A stretch of DNA of 35,627 nucleotides from Cellulosilyticum sp. (GCA_015058045.1 SVDC01000039.1:1-35627); one strand, 5' to 3'; positions 16,600-25,222 are shown, counted from the stretch's first letter. The notes: generated from the sequence alone by a model not told the origin. Program-made: numbers and translations.

Positions 16600-17900
16600 T
16601 ATTTTGCCTCCTCATCTAAGCGTACTTGAATCGATAACGCATGGGCATGTAAATCTTCACTTTTTGCAAATTTAACGATATCTTCTCCTAATGGAAGAAG
16701 TGCTTCTTTTGTAAAAGATAAGATACTACTTTTCTTTACAAAGTCATCTACTCCAAGCGGTGAAAAGAAACGTGCTGTACCATTAGTTGGTAAAACATGA
16801 TTAGGTCCTGCCATATAATCTCCTACTGGCTCTGGTGTATAGTGTCCAAGGAAAATAGCTCCTGCATTTTTAATTTCAGTGAGTACTTCAAAAGGTGCTG
16901 CTACAGCTAACTCTAAGTGCTCTGGTGCAATTTCGTTTGCAAGATCGCAAGCTGCATGCAAATCTTCCACAATCACAATTTTAGAAAAACGAGTTAAAGA
17001 TTCTTTTAAAATGTTTTGGCGTGGCATCATTTCATAGAAACGAGCCACTTCTTTTTGAACTTCTTTTGCTAAATTCTTGTCTGGTGTAATTAAAATACTA
17101 GAAGCTAATTGATCATGCTCTGCTTGTGATAATAAATCTGCTGCTAAGAAAGTTGGATTAGCACTTTCATCGGCTACAATTAAAATTTCACTAGGACCTG
17201 CAATGGAATCAATGCTGACGTAGCCAAAAACTTCACGTTTTGCCAGCGCCACATAAATATTTCCTGGTCCAACAATTTTATCTACTTTAGGAATAGTTTC
17301 TGTTCCAAAAGCTAGGGCTGCAATAGCTTGTGCACCACCTACTTTATAGACTTCTGTAACACCTGCAATATAAGCCGCTGCCAATACCTCTTGACTCAAT
17401 TTTCCTTCCTTATTAGCTGGTGTTGTCATAACAATTTCCTTTACACCTGCTACCTTAGCAGGAATCACATTCATTAGTACTGAAGAAGGATAAGCTGCTT
17501 TACCACCAGGTACATAAACCCCTGCTTTTTCAAGCGGCATCACACGTTGTCCTAAAATCTCCCCATTTTCCTTAATGTCTATCCAGGTATTTTGTTTTTG
17601 CTTTACATGAAAAGCTTCAATACGCTGAGCTGAAAGTTGCATAGCTTTTTGTAAATCTGGATTCAAAGCATCAAAAGCTGCTTTCATTTCTTCTACTGGT
17701 ACCTTTACTTTAAAAGCATCCATATCTGGATAGTCAAATTTTCTTGTATATTCAAATAGTGCCTGATCTCCTTCATTTTTAACACGTCTTACAATTTCTT
17801 TAGCTGTTTGGGCAGCCTCACCTGTGTCCATATTGCCACGTTCTTTTAAATTCATCTTTAAAGCTTCTAAAGCTTCTTTACTTTCTATCATTTCAATCAT
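16599..17900 (-). CDS. hisD: Histidinol dehydrogenase
   Basis: Zinc enzyme that oxidises histidinol to histidine in two NAD-dependent steps. Family motifs are PGGKAAYPSSVLMN, the NAD region GPGNIYVALAKR, and the zinc/active-site stretches SQAEHDQL and APEHLEL. The C-terminal metal His lies near AGPNHVLPT. Length (433) is typical. Three bases separate its start from the hisG stop. The ATG used gives MIEMIES; a start at the fourth codon is also conceivable. Confidence 0.97.
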   Translation of the reverse strand: MIEMIESKEALEALKMNLKERGNMDTGEAAQTAKEIVRRVKNEGDQALFEYTRKFDYPDMDAFKVKVPVEEMKAAFDALNPDLQKAMQLSAQRIEAFHVKQKQNTWIDIKENGEILGQRVMPLEKAGVYVPGGKAAYPSSVLMNVIPAKVAGVKEIVMTTPANKEGKLSQEVLAAAYIAGVTEVYKVGGAQAIAALAFGTETIPKVDKIVGPGNIYVALAKREVFGYVSIDSIAGPSEILIVADESANPTFLAADLLSQAEHDQLASSILITPDKNLAKEVQKEVARFYEMMPRQNILKESLTRFSKIVIVEDLHAACDLANEIAPEHLELAVAAPFEVLTEIKNAGAIFLGHYTPEPVGDYMAGPNHVLPTNGTARFFSPLGVDDFVKKSSILSFTKEALLPLGEDIVKFAKSEDLHAHALSIQVRLDEEAK

Positions 17901-17903
17901 GAA

Positions 17904-18539
17904 TTACTCCCCCAATCTTGCTTCAATCGCTTTAATCAGTGTATTAATCTCTTGATGTTTTACTTTAAAACTTGCACTATTTACAATACATCTTGCTGAA
18001 AGTGGTTCAATCTCCTCTAACACGACTAACCCATTTTCTTTCAGTGTCTTACCACTTTCTACAATATCTACAATCACATCTGAAAGTCCTACAATAGGTC
18101 CCAGTTCAACCGAACCATGTAGTTTAATGATTTCCACACTTCTTCCTGTTTGATCAAAATATTTCTTTGCAATCATTGGATATTTAGTAGCTACACGAAT
18201 TAATTGTCCGCTTTCTAATAACACGCTTTTACTTGGCTCTCCTGCCACTGTCATCATACATTTTCCGAAACCTAAATCTAATACTTCATAAACCTCTCTA
18301 TTTTCCTCTAAGATTGTATCTTTTCCTACAATCCCAATATCTGCCACACCATGATCTACATAGGTTGGTACATCCGACGCCTTAGATAAAAAGAAACGAT
18401 AATTGCCATCATCACTAGTAAACAATAGTTTCCTCGTATCGCCTTCCATTTCCTTACATGTAATACCTAAATCTTTTAAAATCCCCATTGCTTTCTCAGC
18501 AAGTCTTCCCTTTGCCAGTGCAAATGTAATCTGTTTCAT
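17904..18539 (-). CDS. hisG: ATP phosphoribosyltransferase, short form, catalytic subunit
   Basis: Catalyses the first step, joining ATP and PRPP. At 211 residues it is the short form, which lacks the C-terminal regulatory domain and needs HisZ, encoded immediately upstream. It begins TFALAKGRLAEKA, has GIVGKDTILE, and carries the PRPP loop near DVIVDIVESGKTLKENGL. A longer reading from 18587 overlaps hisZ. The ATG at 18539 follows AGGAGGGG at ideal spacing and gives the standard N-terminus, so I chose it. Confidence 0.96.
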   Translation of the reverse strand: MKQITFALAKGRLAEKAMGILKDLGITCKEMEGDTRKLLFTSDDGNYRFFLSKASDVPTYVDHGVADIGIVGKDTILEENREVYEVLDLGFGKCMMTVAGEPSKSVLLESGQLIRVATKYPMIAKKYFDQTGRSVEIIKLHGSVELGPIVGLSDVIVDIVESGKTLKENGLVVLEEIEPLSARCIVNSASFKVKHQEINTLIKAIEARLGE

Positions 18540-18549
18540 AGGTCCCCTC

Positions 18550-19794
18550 CTATAATTGATTAATAGTCGTTTCTTCCACTGTGCCATATTCTAAATGATA
18601 AACATCCACCTTATCTCCATGTTTAAAATGAAGTACTTCACTTAAACCTGCTTTTTTTGCATAATCTACAGAAGCGTCAATATCATCTAGTAAACTATTT
18701 TCAATCATGTGATTCTCTTCTCTTAATCCATCACATACTTCTTGACATACCTTACGCGTAATAGGTGTACTAACAGCTAATGTTTTCTTAGATTGACGTT
18801 TCTTTAAATCTCTTTGTTTAAGTAGTCGTTGCATCACAAAATTAATATTGACCCCAAACCCTACTGCCGGTAAGTCTTTACCAAACTTACAAAGAAGTTT
18901 ATCATAACGTCCACCTTCAACTAAGGCAGTTCCCACATCTAATGTAAAAATTTGAAACATCATACCTGTATAATATTTTCCATAGCTCATTAAGCTAAAA
19001 TCAAAAATAATATATTCATTAATACCATAGTCCTCAAGTATCTCATATAATGTCTCCATCTCTTCTACAGCTGCCTTACTTCTACTAGATGGCATCTTAG
19101 CTTTTATGGTACGTAAAAGCTCTATCTGACCAGAACATTGAATAAGTTCTAATAAAAGCTCTAATGTTTCTACTTCCATTTGACTTGCTTTTAAAATACT
19201 TTTTACTTTAACAGCATCTTTTGCCTCAATTGCTTTAAAAACTTCTTCTTGTTTTGCTTTTTCAACTTCAAAGTCCTCTAGTATGTATTCTAATAATGGG
19301 CTACTCCCTACATGAACATTAAACTCTGTTACACCTACTTCTTTTAAACACTTTACAGCAATTCGAATCACTTCCGCATCTGCTGCAATGCTTTTATTTC
19401 CAATCAATTCTACCCCTGCTTGGGTAAATTCATGTAATTTTCCTTGATAGCGCTCAGGATAACGAAAACTATTGGCTAGGTAAGCAAAACGCTGAGGATA
19501 CGATCCTTCATTTTTCTGTGTACCAATTAGCCTTGCAATAGCTCTGGTCATATCACTTCTTAGCGCCATAAGTTCACCTTGTCTACTCACTAAATGATAT
19601 AAACTAGATTGTTGAAAACTTTCTTCTCCCAATGTAAAAACATCTAAATACTCAAAACTAGGTGTTTCTACTAAATGATACGCATTAGTTCTAAAAACTT
19701 TTTTAATCTTATTTTGAATGAGCTCTTTTAATGCTGCTTCTTCTCCAATATAGTCTTTTACACCTTCTGGAATATGTAATGCAAAGTTTTTCAT
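18550..19794 (-). CDS. hisZ: ATP phosphoribosyltransferase regulatory subunit
   Basis: Paralogue of histidyl-tRNA synthetase that lacks tRNA charging and serves as activator and histidine sensor for short-form HisG. The class II synthetase core is visible: VETPSFEYLDVFT, the motif 2-like RSDMTRAIARL and FRYPERYQGKLHEFTQAG, and GGRYDKLLCKFG. The anticodon-binding domain is missing, as expected at 414 residues. A GTG four codons earlier is possible, but GAGG lies inside that extension just before the ATG at 19794. It is the first gene of the histidine operon, with the promoter about 45 bases away. Confidence 0.95.
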   Translation of the reverse strand: MKNFALHIPEGVKDYIGEEAALKELIQNKIKKVFRTNAYHLVETPSFEYLDVFTLGEESFQQSSLYHLVSRQGELMALRSDMTRAIARLIGTQKNEGSYPQRFAYLANSFRYPERYQGKLHEFTQAGVELIGNKSIAADAEVIRIAVKCLKEVGVTEFNVHVGSSPLLEYILEDFEVEKAKQEEVFKAIEAKDAVKVKSILKASQMEVETLELLLELIQCSGQIELLRTIKAKMPSSRSKAAVEEMETLYEILEDYGINEYIIFDFSLMSYGKYYTGMMFQIFTLDVGTALVEGGRYDKLLCKFGKDLPAVGFGVNINFVMQRLLKQRDLKKRQSKKTLAVSTPITRKVCQEVCDGLREENHMIENSLLDDIDASVDYAKKAGLSEVLHFKHGDKVDVYHLEYGTVEETTINQL

Positions 19795-19804
19795 AAAGCA
19801 CCTC

Positions 19805-19868
19805 ACTTTACTTAGATAAAGTATTAAATCAATAAAGTAAGTATACTTTTATTTTTCAGAAAAATCAA
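19805..19868 (-). promoter_or_regulatory. Histidine operon promoter with downstream dyad operators
   Basis: TTGATT (19863-19868) and TATACT (19840-19845) are 17 bp apart on the minus strand. The start site would be near 19833, leaving a leader of only about 40 bases. Two dyads flank it: AAAGTA-N4-TACTTT (19834-19849, over the -10) and ACTTTA-N6-TAAAGT (19805-19822, in the leader). The 8-mer ATAAAGTA occurs in each, 16 bp apart. This layout suggests repressor control and leaves no room for a T-box or attenuator. Confidence 0.65.
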
Positions 19869-20027
19869 GTTATTGTTTTATTTTATAAATTATAAAACTT
19901 ACTTATAATAATTATACCTCGTTTTATATTTTGTAACATCATATTTGGCGTTTATTTTAGCTTCTTCACTCTCCCCTACTTATCTATTTATAAGTTCAAT
20001 TTATATGAAAGATAGGGCTTAATAAAA
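19869..20027. other. AT-rich spacer, no gene recognised
   Basis: Part of the 316-bp gap between hisZ and the 56-aa gene. Besides the his promoter on one side and a terminator on the other, only very AT-rich sequence is seen. A 27-codon open stretch without a start (19899-19979, minus) is all that looks protein-like. Confidence 0.5.
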
Positions 20028-20061
20028 AAACGATCACTTATTATCCTATAAGCAATCGTTT
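20028..20061 (-). terminator. Terminator after the 56-aa gene
   Basis: The stem AAACGAT/ATCGTTT with an inner CTTAT/ATAAG stem (two mismatches between) is followed on the minus strand by a run of seven Ts. It lies 50 bases after the stop of the small gene and ends that operon before the his promoter. Confidence 0.85.
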
Positions 20062-20110
20062 CTTTATATCTATTCTTTTTATATCTATCTCTCTGTATAT
20101 TATAATCTGC

Positions 20111-20281
20111 TTACATGCCATCATCTTGTAATAATTTAAGGCATATATTAGGACAATTATCTCCAGTTTTTAAATCCATATGTTCTAATTCTACTTCACT
20201 TTCTGGACTGTAAGATACCCAATAAGCTGGCACAATATGTACAAATCCACATGTACTACACTTATAAAAATAATTTTCCAT
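20111..20281 (-). CDS. 56-aa Cys-pair (zinc-ribbon-like) small protein
   Basis: A small gene with an AGGAGG ribosome site six bases before its ATG. The product begins MENYFYKCSTCGFVH and has a second cysteine pair in NCPNIC, so CxxC plus CxxxC could bind zinc or iron as in a short rubredoxin or zinc ribbon. The middle is acidic (SPESEVELEH). I do not recognise the family. It lies 55 bases after the 260-aa membrane-protein gene and before a terminator, so the two are probably cotranscribed and may work together. Confidence 0.8.
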   Translation of the reverse strand: MENYFYKCSTCGFVHIVPAYWVSYSPESEVELEHMDLKTGDNCPNICLKLLQDDGM

Positions 20282-20336
20282 ACTAATCCTCCTCTTATCT
20301 CTTTCTTCATCTATCTTTTTCTCTATTATATCACTA

Positions 20337-21119
20337 TTATTTTTCTTTTTCTTTATTAGCCCCTAACATAGCGCCAATCTTATCAATAAGCTTAAGTGGA
20401 ATATCTTCACTATATCCTGCTACAAAACATACTAAAATCATGGTTACAGAATCATTGCCTAATTCACCTAATAGGAGATTGGATTTTAATACACAATAAA
20501 CCACAAACCCACTCACCACAGAACCCAAAAAGTAAATATACGCAGCAATACTAGGTAAAAAAGTAGCAATACCTGAATTCGTTTCTTTTCTTACATGTAC
20601 TAGTAAACTTCCTACACTACTGGCTGTCATACAGTAAATCATATGATGAATGGTAGTTTCTCCCTTTGCAAAATAGAGTGTGAAACTAATGATCGTTAAT
20701 AATCCACATAAAACAGCATATGTAGTAAACCACCATGCATAAGCTCTATAATTAAGCTTTTTACTTAATACCTCAAGTTCTCCAATGGCAACCTCATTAT
20801 ATCCATTTAACGCATTATAATAAGCAGAAGCAATCTCACTACGCACAAATTCACTTTGTTTATCATTTTTAATATTAAGATAACGAATTTCTGCTAGCTT
20901 CTTTTGGAAAGCTTCACTAAAAGGGGCAAAGAATTCATAAGCATCTATATAATAAGGTTTTAAATAATCTCCTTCTATATAGTAAATTATATATTTATCA
21001 GGCTCTAAATAAACAATTTGTTCTATCTTTCTACCACTACCATCTACTCCCCCTATTTGATAGTGATTAAACTGACAACTTGTTCCACTATTACCACCAC
21101 ATGATTCTGTGTCCAACAT
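20337..21119 (-). CDS. Unrecognised 260-aa membrane protein
   Basis: The N-terminal half (about 1-125) is soluble. It opens with two close cysteines (CGGNSGTSC) and is rich in Tyr. A helical segment at 75-125 leads to about four membrane spans near 131-150, 155-172, 186-210 and 222-240. The C-terminus is short and charged (GANKEKEK). No family is recognised, and no catalytic motif stands out. The start follows AGGGTG at about five bases. A leader hairpin and a five-codon reading frame lie just upstream. It shares a transcript with the 56-aa Cys-pair protein. A signalling, stress or transport role would be guesswork. Confidence 0.8.
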   Translation of the reverse strand: MLDTESCGGNSGTSCQFNHYQIGGVDGSGRKIEQIVYLEPDKYIIYYIEGDYLKPYYIDAYEFFAPFSEAFQKKLAEIRYLNIKNDKQSEFVRSEIASAYYNALNGYNEVAIGELEVLSKKLNYRAYAWWFTTYAVLCGLLTIISFTLYFAKGETTIHHMIYCMTASSVGSLLVHVRKETNSGIATFLPSIAAYIYFLGSVVSGFVVYCVLKSNLLLGELGNDSVTMILVCFVAGYSEDIPLKLIDKIGAMLGANKEKEK

Positions 21120-21140
21120 AGTTACACCCTACTTTCCATG

Positions 21141-21180
21141 CACTTTATATCCTCTTTATAAAGTGTTCCCTTTCCTTATA
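21141..21180 (-). promoter_or_regulatory. Extended -10 promoter and leader hairpin of the 260-aa membrane-protein gene
   Basis: TGCTATAAG (TATAAG at 21175-21180) is an extended -10. Just after it a 9-bp inverted repeat, CACTTTATA and its complement (21141-21149 with 21157-21165), encloses a loop reading AAGAGGA, which looks like a ribosome site. A five-codon frame (MESRV) follows it and ends two bases before the main ATG. Confidence 0.4.
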
Positions 21181-21266
21181 GCATATTAAGTAAATAGTGC
21201 AATCATGTATAAAATCTCTAGACTTATCACTTCACTTCCATTCAATCATAAAAAATTACGTCTTAC

Positions 21267-22628
21267 TTACAGAACTTCCTCATGCTCCTTAATAGAAATA
21301 GATGCAGTACTTTTTAATATTGGTATCGTCAAAATACGTATAATCAAAGGAATAACCATTAATGACCAAACTATAGGTTCTGCTAAAATAATACCCATAT
21401 AGGCTAGTCTAGGTGTTAAGAAAAAGACTACCATCACTTTTCCTATTAATTCAATTCCACTTGAAAAAATAGGTGTGGTATGATCTCCTAATCCTTGTAG
21501 TGCATTTCTTAAAATAGAAATTAAGGCAGGAACAAAATATAACAAGGTATCAACTTTTAAATACAAAGTGGCTGTTTGAATGACCTCTTTAATTTGGGTT
21601 GCAGTCACCATCTGAATTAAAAATGGTGCAATAGTATAACTTGCAATAATTACTATAGCACACCAAATCCAAGCTGCTAAGATAACTTGCTTTAGCCCTT
21701 TCTTAATGCGATCCACCTTTCCAGCACCCAGGTTTTGACTGCAATAAGTTGCCATAGTCATACCTAATACACTAAATGGTAGCATAAAGATTTCTGTAAT
21801 CTTACGCGCAGCCGTATGCGCAACAATAGTATGAGTACCAAAGGTATTAATGGCACCTTGAAGTGCTACTGTCCCTAATGAAACTAAAGATTGCATAAGC
21901 CCCATAGAAAGTCCAGAAGTCAATAAAGTTTTGATAAGCTGATTATCTCGCTTAAAGTCTTCTTTAGAAAGATGCAACATCGGATACCGTTTCCAAATAT
22001 AAACAAAACACATAAGTGCTGCAAAACTTTGTGAAATAACGGTTGCATAAGCTGCTCCTTCTACCCCCGTCCCTAGACCTAATATAAAGAGATAATCTAA
22101 TCCTATATTCAGGATTGTAGATAAAATCAAAAAACACAAAGGTGTAAATGTATCGCCTATTGCTCTTAATACACTGGCACATACGTTATAGAGCATAGCC
22201 GCACTCATTCCTAATAAAATAACACGTATGTATGCCATTCCACTTGTCATTAGTTCTTCGGGCATATTTAGTAACCTAAGAATTTGTGGTAAAAATCCTA
22301 CACTTAGTAATGTTAATACGATAGAGATTAGTATTCCTAACTTTAAAGTTCCTGCCACATCTTTTCGCATTCCTATCTCATTACCTGCTCCAAAATCTCT
22401 TGCTACCCATATAGCAAATCCATTAGTTAAACCAATTAAAAAACCTATGATTAATTGATTCATGGTACTTGTTGCACCAACTGCAGCTAGTGCATTATTT
22501 CCTAATGTACTCCCAACAATCCTTGTATCTACAAGACTATAAAATAACTGAAAAATATTGCCTACAAAAATGGGAAAGGCAAACTGAATAATCAGTTTAC
22601 CTGGACTTCCTTTGGTTAAATCCTTCAT
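21267..22628 (-). CDS. MATE family multidrug exporter
   Basis: Ion-coupled exporter of cationic drugs or metabolites, with twelve predicted membrane spans over 453 residues. The MATE pattern is seen in the N-terminal MKDLTKGSPGKLIIQFAFP and GNIFQLFYSLVDTRIVG segments and again in the second half (TYCSQNLGAGKVDRIKKG). It ends in a short cytoplasmic tail (SIKEHEEVL). AGGGAG precedes the ATG. It starts 57 bases after the stop of the 771-aa acyl-CoA synthetase-like gene, with no terminator seen, so it is probably in the same transcript. Substrate is unknown. Confidence 0.93.
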   Translation of the reverse strand: MKDLTKGSPGKLIIQFAFPIFVGNIFQLFYSLVDTRIVGSTLGNNALAAVGATSTMNQLIIGFLIGLTNGFAIWVARDFGAGNEIGMRKDVAGTLKLGILISIVLTLLSVGFLPQILRLLNMPEELMTSGMAYIRVILLGMSAAMLYNVCASVLRAIGDTFTPLCFLILSTILNIGLDYLFILGLGTGVEGAAYATVISQSFAALMCFVYIWKRYPMLHLSKEDFKRDNQLIKTLLTSGLSMGLMQSLVSLGTVALQGAINTFGTHTIVAHTAARKITEIFMLPFSVLGMTMATYCSQNLGAGKVDRIKKGLKQVILAAWIWCAIVIIASYTIAPFLIQMVTATQIKEVIQTATLYLKVDTLLYFVPALISILRNALQGLGDHTTPIFSSGIELIGKVMVVFFLTPRLAYMGIILAEPIVWSLMVIPLIIRILTIPILKSTASISIKEHEEVL

Positions 22629-22685
22629 TTCTCCCTCGCTCCTAACCCCAAATTTTCATTTCAAAACGACATCAAAATTAACTCA

Positions 22686-25001
22686 TTACTCCTGTTCATC
22701 ACTTTCATGGCTTAAGCAATCATAATCAAAAGTAATTTCCTCTTCATAACACTCATTCGTTTTAACTATATCCTCTATTGGCTCTATGTCCTCATCTGAT
22801 GCAAGTAAAGCTTGTAAATCTATATGCCCCACATATGATTCTTCTTCCTTATCTTTATTTTCTATTAAGCCACTCTCTTGTGTCATCCCATTATACACTT
22901 CTTGGTTCTCATGATTTTTGCATCCTCCCAAAAGTTTCTCCTCTATGGGTTTTTGAATAATTTTAATAGCACTTTCATCTACCGAAAGTATTTCTAATGC
23001 CATTTTTGTAACCTCATCTATAGGTTCTTCTATTACTTCTTCTGGATGATTTTCCATTAAGGCAACCAAGCGCTCTTGTATCCATCTTTTTAGAATATTA
23101 TTTTCTTTTGTACATTCAATGGGTTTTCCATAACGTAGTTGTAACTCATAGCGCTTATAATCTTGCATATTAAAGAGTTTTGGTGTATCTTCTTTTCCTG
23201 AAAAAACAGTCTCTTCACCTTCTAAATAAGCTGGAATAATTGGAACACTTGCAATCCTTGCTAGTTCAATGACCTCATCTGTAAATGAGGCATTAATTGC
23301 ATCCTTAGGAGCTTTTATAATTAAACTCCATCCTTTATCTAATTGATCCAGACAAATGTTTCTCGTTTCCTCATCCAAGGTTTCTCCTGAAAAATGAATC
23401 TTTCCAAATGCCTCATCTTCCAATTTTAACTTTTCTTTAGGTGCCTCTTCTGTTAGGTAACCAAATTTAAAGAATCTTTCTTTTGAATAGCCTACTGTTA
23501 GTCCTAAATACCCCTTAGTCGTTTCTAATGGTGTATAAATAATACATCCACGATTTTCAGGTATATATTCTTCGTGACTAGTCGTTATTTTATAAAGGCC
23601 CTTTGCTGCTTTTTTCCAGGCGACAAACCAATAATAAGCACTTTGAGTTTTGTTCGGAAGCCCGGTTGAATCTTTAATAAGCTGACTCTCTGCTTTAGGA
23701 CATAGCTTTCTTGTTTCTTCATTAAGTGAAGCTATAATCTTTACATAGCCATCTCCAACAAGTTTTGCTATCGTCCCTGTTTTAAACCATTCTTCTTCAT
23801 AATTATTTTTATATTTTTCCACTTCTCTAAAATAGCCTGCCATTCCATAAGGCGCCTTAATATACATTTCACCTTCACCTTGTAAATTAGGATTCATTAG
23901 TTTTATTTCTACACCTGGATAAGGTCTACCATACGTATCTAAGGTTAACTCTTCATCCCTATTTCCAAGTACGGGCATATTAGTCTCAAGTCGACCATAC
24001 TGCAACAATATATCTAATCCTAAAGCATAATAAAATTGTAAGACTTTCTCTTCTATATCCCCATAGCACCAAATAAGTTCTAATTTACCACCTAACTCAT
24101 TAAGAAGTTGTTTAAACATCATATTACCTAACTTAACCTTTGTTTTTTGGCGTGCTTTCTCACAGTGAGCCAAATAGGTTTGGTCAAATCTTTGTCCTTC
24201 TAATAGCTCTATTAACTTTTCTTTTAGTTGTTTTAAAACACCTTTAGGAGCTGAAAAAATAGTCGGTTTAAATCCTTTAAATGCTCTATTTAAACTTTCA
24301 TAATCTAATGCTTCTATATAATGAAGAGATGCACCTACTAACATAGCTGATAATACACAACCTACCATTCCTTCTATTTGACTATTAGGTACAACTGATA
24401 AAATCCGTTCATTTCTAGAAAGTTCATTCTCTTGTGCCACTATCTGAACCTGTTTAATCATAGCTTCATGGGTATACATAACACCATAAGCCTGTCCATT
24501 CTGATCCATTTCAAAAAAGATTATCGCTATATCTAGCATAGGATCTTCTGTATTAGGAATAAATGGTGAAAGTATGTTATAACTATCAGGAAAAGCTTCT
24601 CCCTCCTTAGACAGATTAAACATAGGTATACGATAATTTTTAGCATCTCCTAACTTTTCTTTTACGCTATTGGAAGCAAAAATACACCTTGCATCAGCCT
24701 TGTCAATACATTCCTTTAAATCTTCCGCTACTAAATTGGAATCAATCAAAACAGCAGTTGCTTCTACTTGCATAATCGCTAAAAAAGCTATTTGCCAAGC
24801 AGGGCTATTTTCTGCTACTAAAACAATACGATCACCTTTGGAAATACCACTAGCTATAAGTCGTTGGGCATAAGCATCTGCTTCATCCAATAGTACCTCA
24901 TATGTATATTTTCTTACTTCACCACTGGCCATTGTTATAGAAATAGCTGATCGATACTGATGATTTTGATTGACCTTTAAAATACGATTATATATATCCA
25001 T
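22686..25001 (-). CDS. Acyl-CoA synthetase-like / PlsC-like two-domain protein with degenerate active sites
   Basis: Residues about 1-430 follow the fold of an AMP-forming acyl-CoA or acyl-ACP synthetase. Where SGTTGxPKG should be, residues 164-173 read EMDQNGQAYG. The adenine site survives partly as YGRLET (335-340), the TGD motif is TGT (409-411), and no GRxKD hinge follows. Residues about 455-640 look like a PlsC acyltransferase, with a matching lead-in (PENRGCII) and the later VPIIPAYLEG and RYGKPI strands. The HX4D site is replaced by TPLETTKG and the FPEGTR site by KAPKDA. An acidic tail fills about 700-771. Intact length, a strong promoter and AAGGAG before the ATG argue for a functional protein with binding or regulatory duty. 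It probably shares a transcript with the MATE gene. Confidence 0.8.
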   Translation of the reverse strand: MDIYNRILKVNQNHQYRSAISITMASGEVRKYTYEVLLDEADAYAQRLIASGISKGDRIVLVAENSPAWQIAFLAIMQVEATAVLIDSNLVAEDLKECIDKADARCIFASNSVKEKLGDAKNYRIPMFNLSKEGEAFPDSYNILSPFIPNTEDPMLDIAIIFFEMDQNGQAYGVMYTHEAMIKQVQIVAQENELSRNERILSVVPNSQIEGMVGCVLSAMLVGASLHYIEALDYESLNRAFKGFKPTIFSAPKGVLKQLKEKLIELLEGQRFDQTYLAHCEKARQKTKVKLGNMMFKQLLNELGGKLELIWCYGDIEEKVLQFYYALGLDILLQYGRLETNMPVLGNRDEELTLDTYGRPYPGVEIKLMNPNLQGEGEMYIKAPYGMAGYFREVEKYKNNYEEEWFKTGTIAKLVGDGYVKIIASLNEETRKLCPKAESQLIKDSTGLPNKTQSAYYWFVAWKKAAKGLYKITTSHEEYIPENRGCIIYTPLETTKGYLGLTVGYSKERFFKFGYLTEEAPKEKLKLEDEAFGKIHFSGETLDEETRNICLDQLDKGWSLIIKAPKDAINASFTDEVIELARIASVPIIPAYLEGEETVFSGKEDTPKLFNMQDYKRYELQLRYGKPIECTKENNILKRWIQERLVALMENHPEEVIEEPIDEVTKMALEILSVDESAIKIIQKPIEEKLLGGCKNHENQEVYNGMTQESGLIENKDKEEESYVGHIDLQALLASDEDIEPIEDIVKTNECYEEEITFDYDCLSHESDEQE

Positions 25002-25046
25002 CTTAACTCCTTACATGCTTCTTACTTTATATCTATCCTTCTTATC

Positions 25047-25075
25047 ATTATAAGGAGACATTAGGTTTCTGGCAA
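25047..25075 (-). promoter_or_regulatory. Promoter of the acyl-CoA synthetase-like gene
   Basis: TTGCCA (25070-25075) and TATAAT (25047-25052) are exactly 17 bp apart on the minus strand, with the start site near 25040 and a leader of about 40 bases. Confidence 0.7.
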
Positions 25076-25094
25076 CTTTTATCAATTGGTGTAA

Positions 25095-25114
25095 TGTCAT
25101 AAAATTTGATGACA
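25095..25114. promoter_or_regulatory. Dyad upstream of the synthetase-like gene promoter
   Basis: TGTCAT-N8-ATGACA is a perfect 6-bp-arm inverted repeat centred about 64 bases upstream of the predicted start site. That position suits an activator. No regulator is identified. Confidence 0.4.
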
Positions 25115-25138
25115 ATTCATTAATTTTTATATAATAAA

Positions 25139-25167
25139 AGGCATGTTTTTGTATACAAAACACACCT
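25139..25167 (-). terminator. Terminator of the small-peptide transcription unit
   Basis: On the minus strand AGGTGTGTTTT pairs with AAAACATGCCT through two G-U pairs and is followed by TTTTATTATAT. The wobble pairs form only in minus-strand RNA, which fixes the direction. It lies about 110 bases after the 39-aa reading frame. Confidence 0.6.
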
Positions 25168-25222
25168 CATTTTAACAAATAGATTCTATCTTTTTTCTGT
25201 CTAATACACACTACAACTTCCC

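Noticed and set aside
19899..19979. 27-codon protein-like open stretch between hisZ and the 56-aa gene
   Set aside because: No start codon or ribosome site, and stops bound it closely. It might be the tail of a lost gene but nothing supports that.
19795..20110. T-box riboswitch or histidine-rich leader peptide before the his operon
   Set aside because: No specifier or antiterminator structure, no run of His codons, and only about 40 bases between the predicted start site and hisZ.
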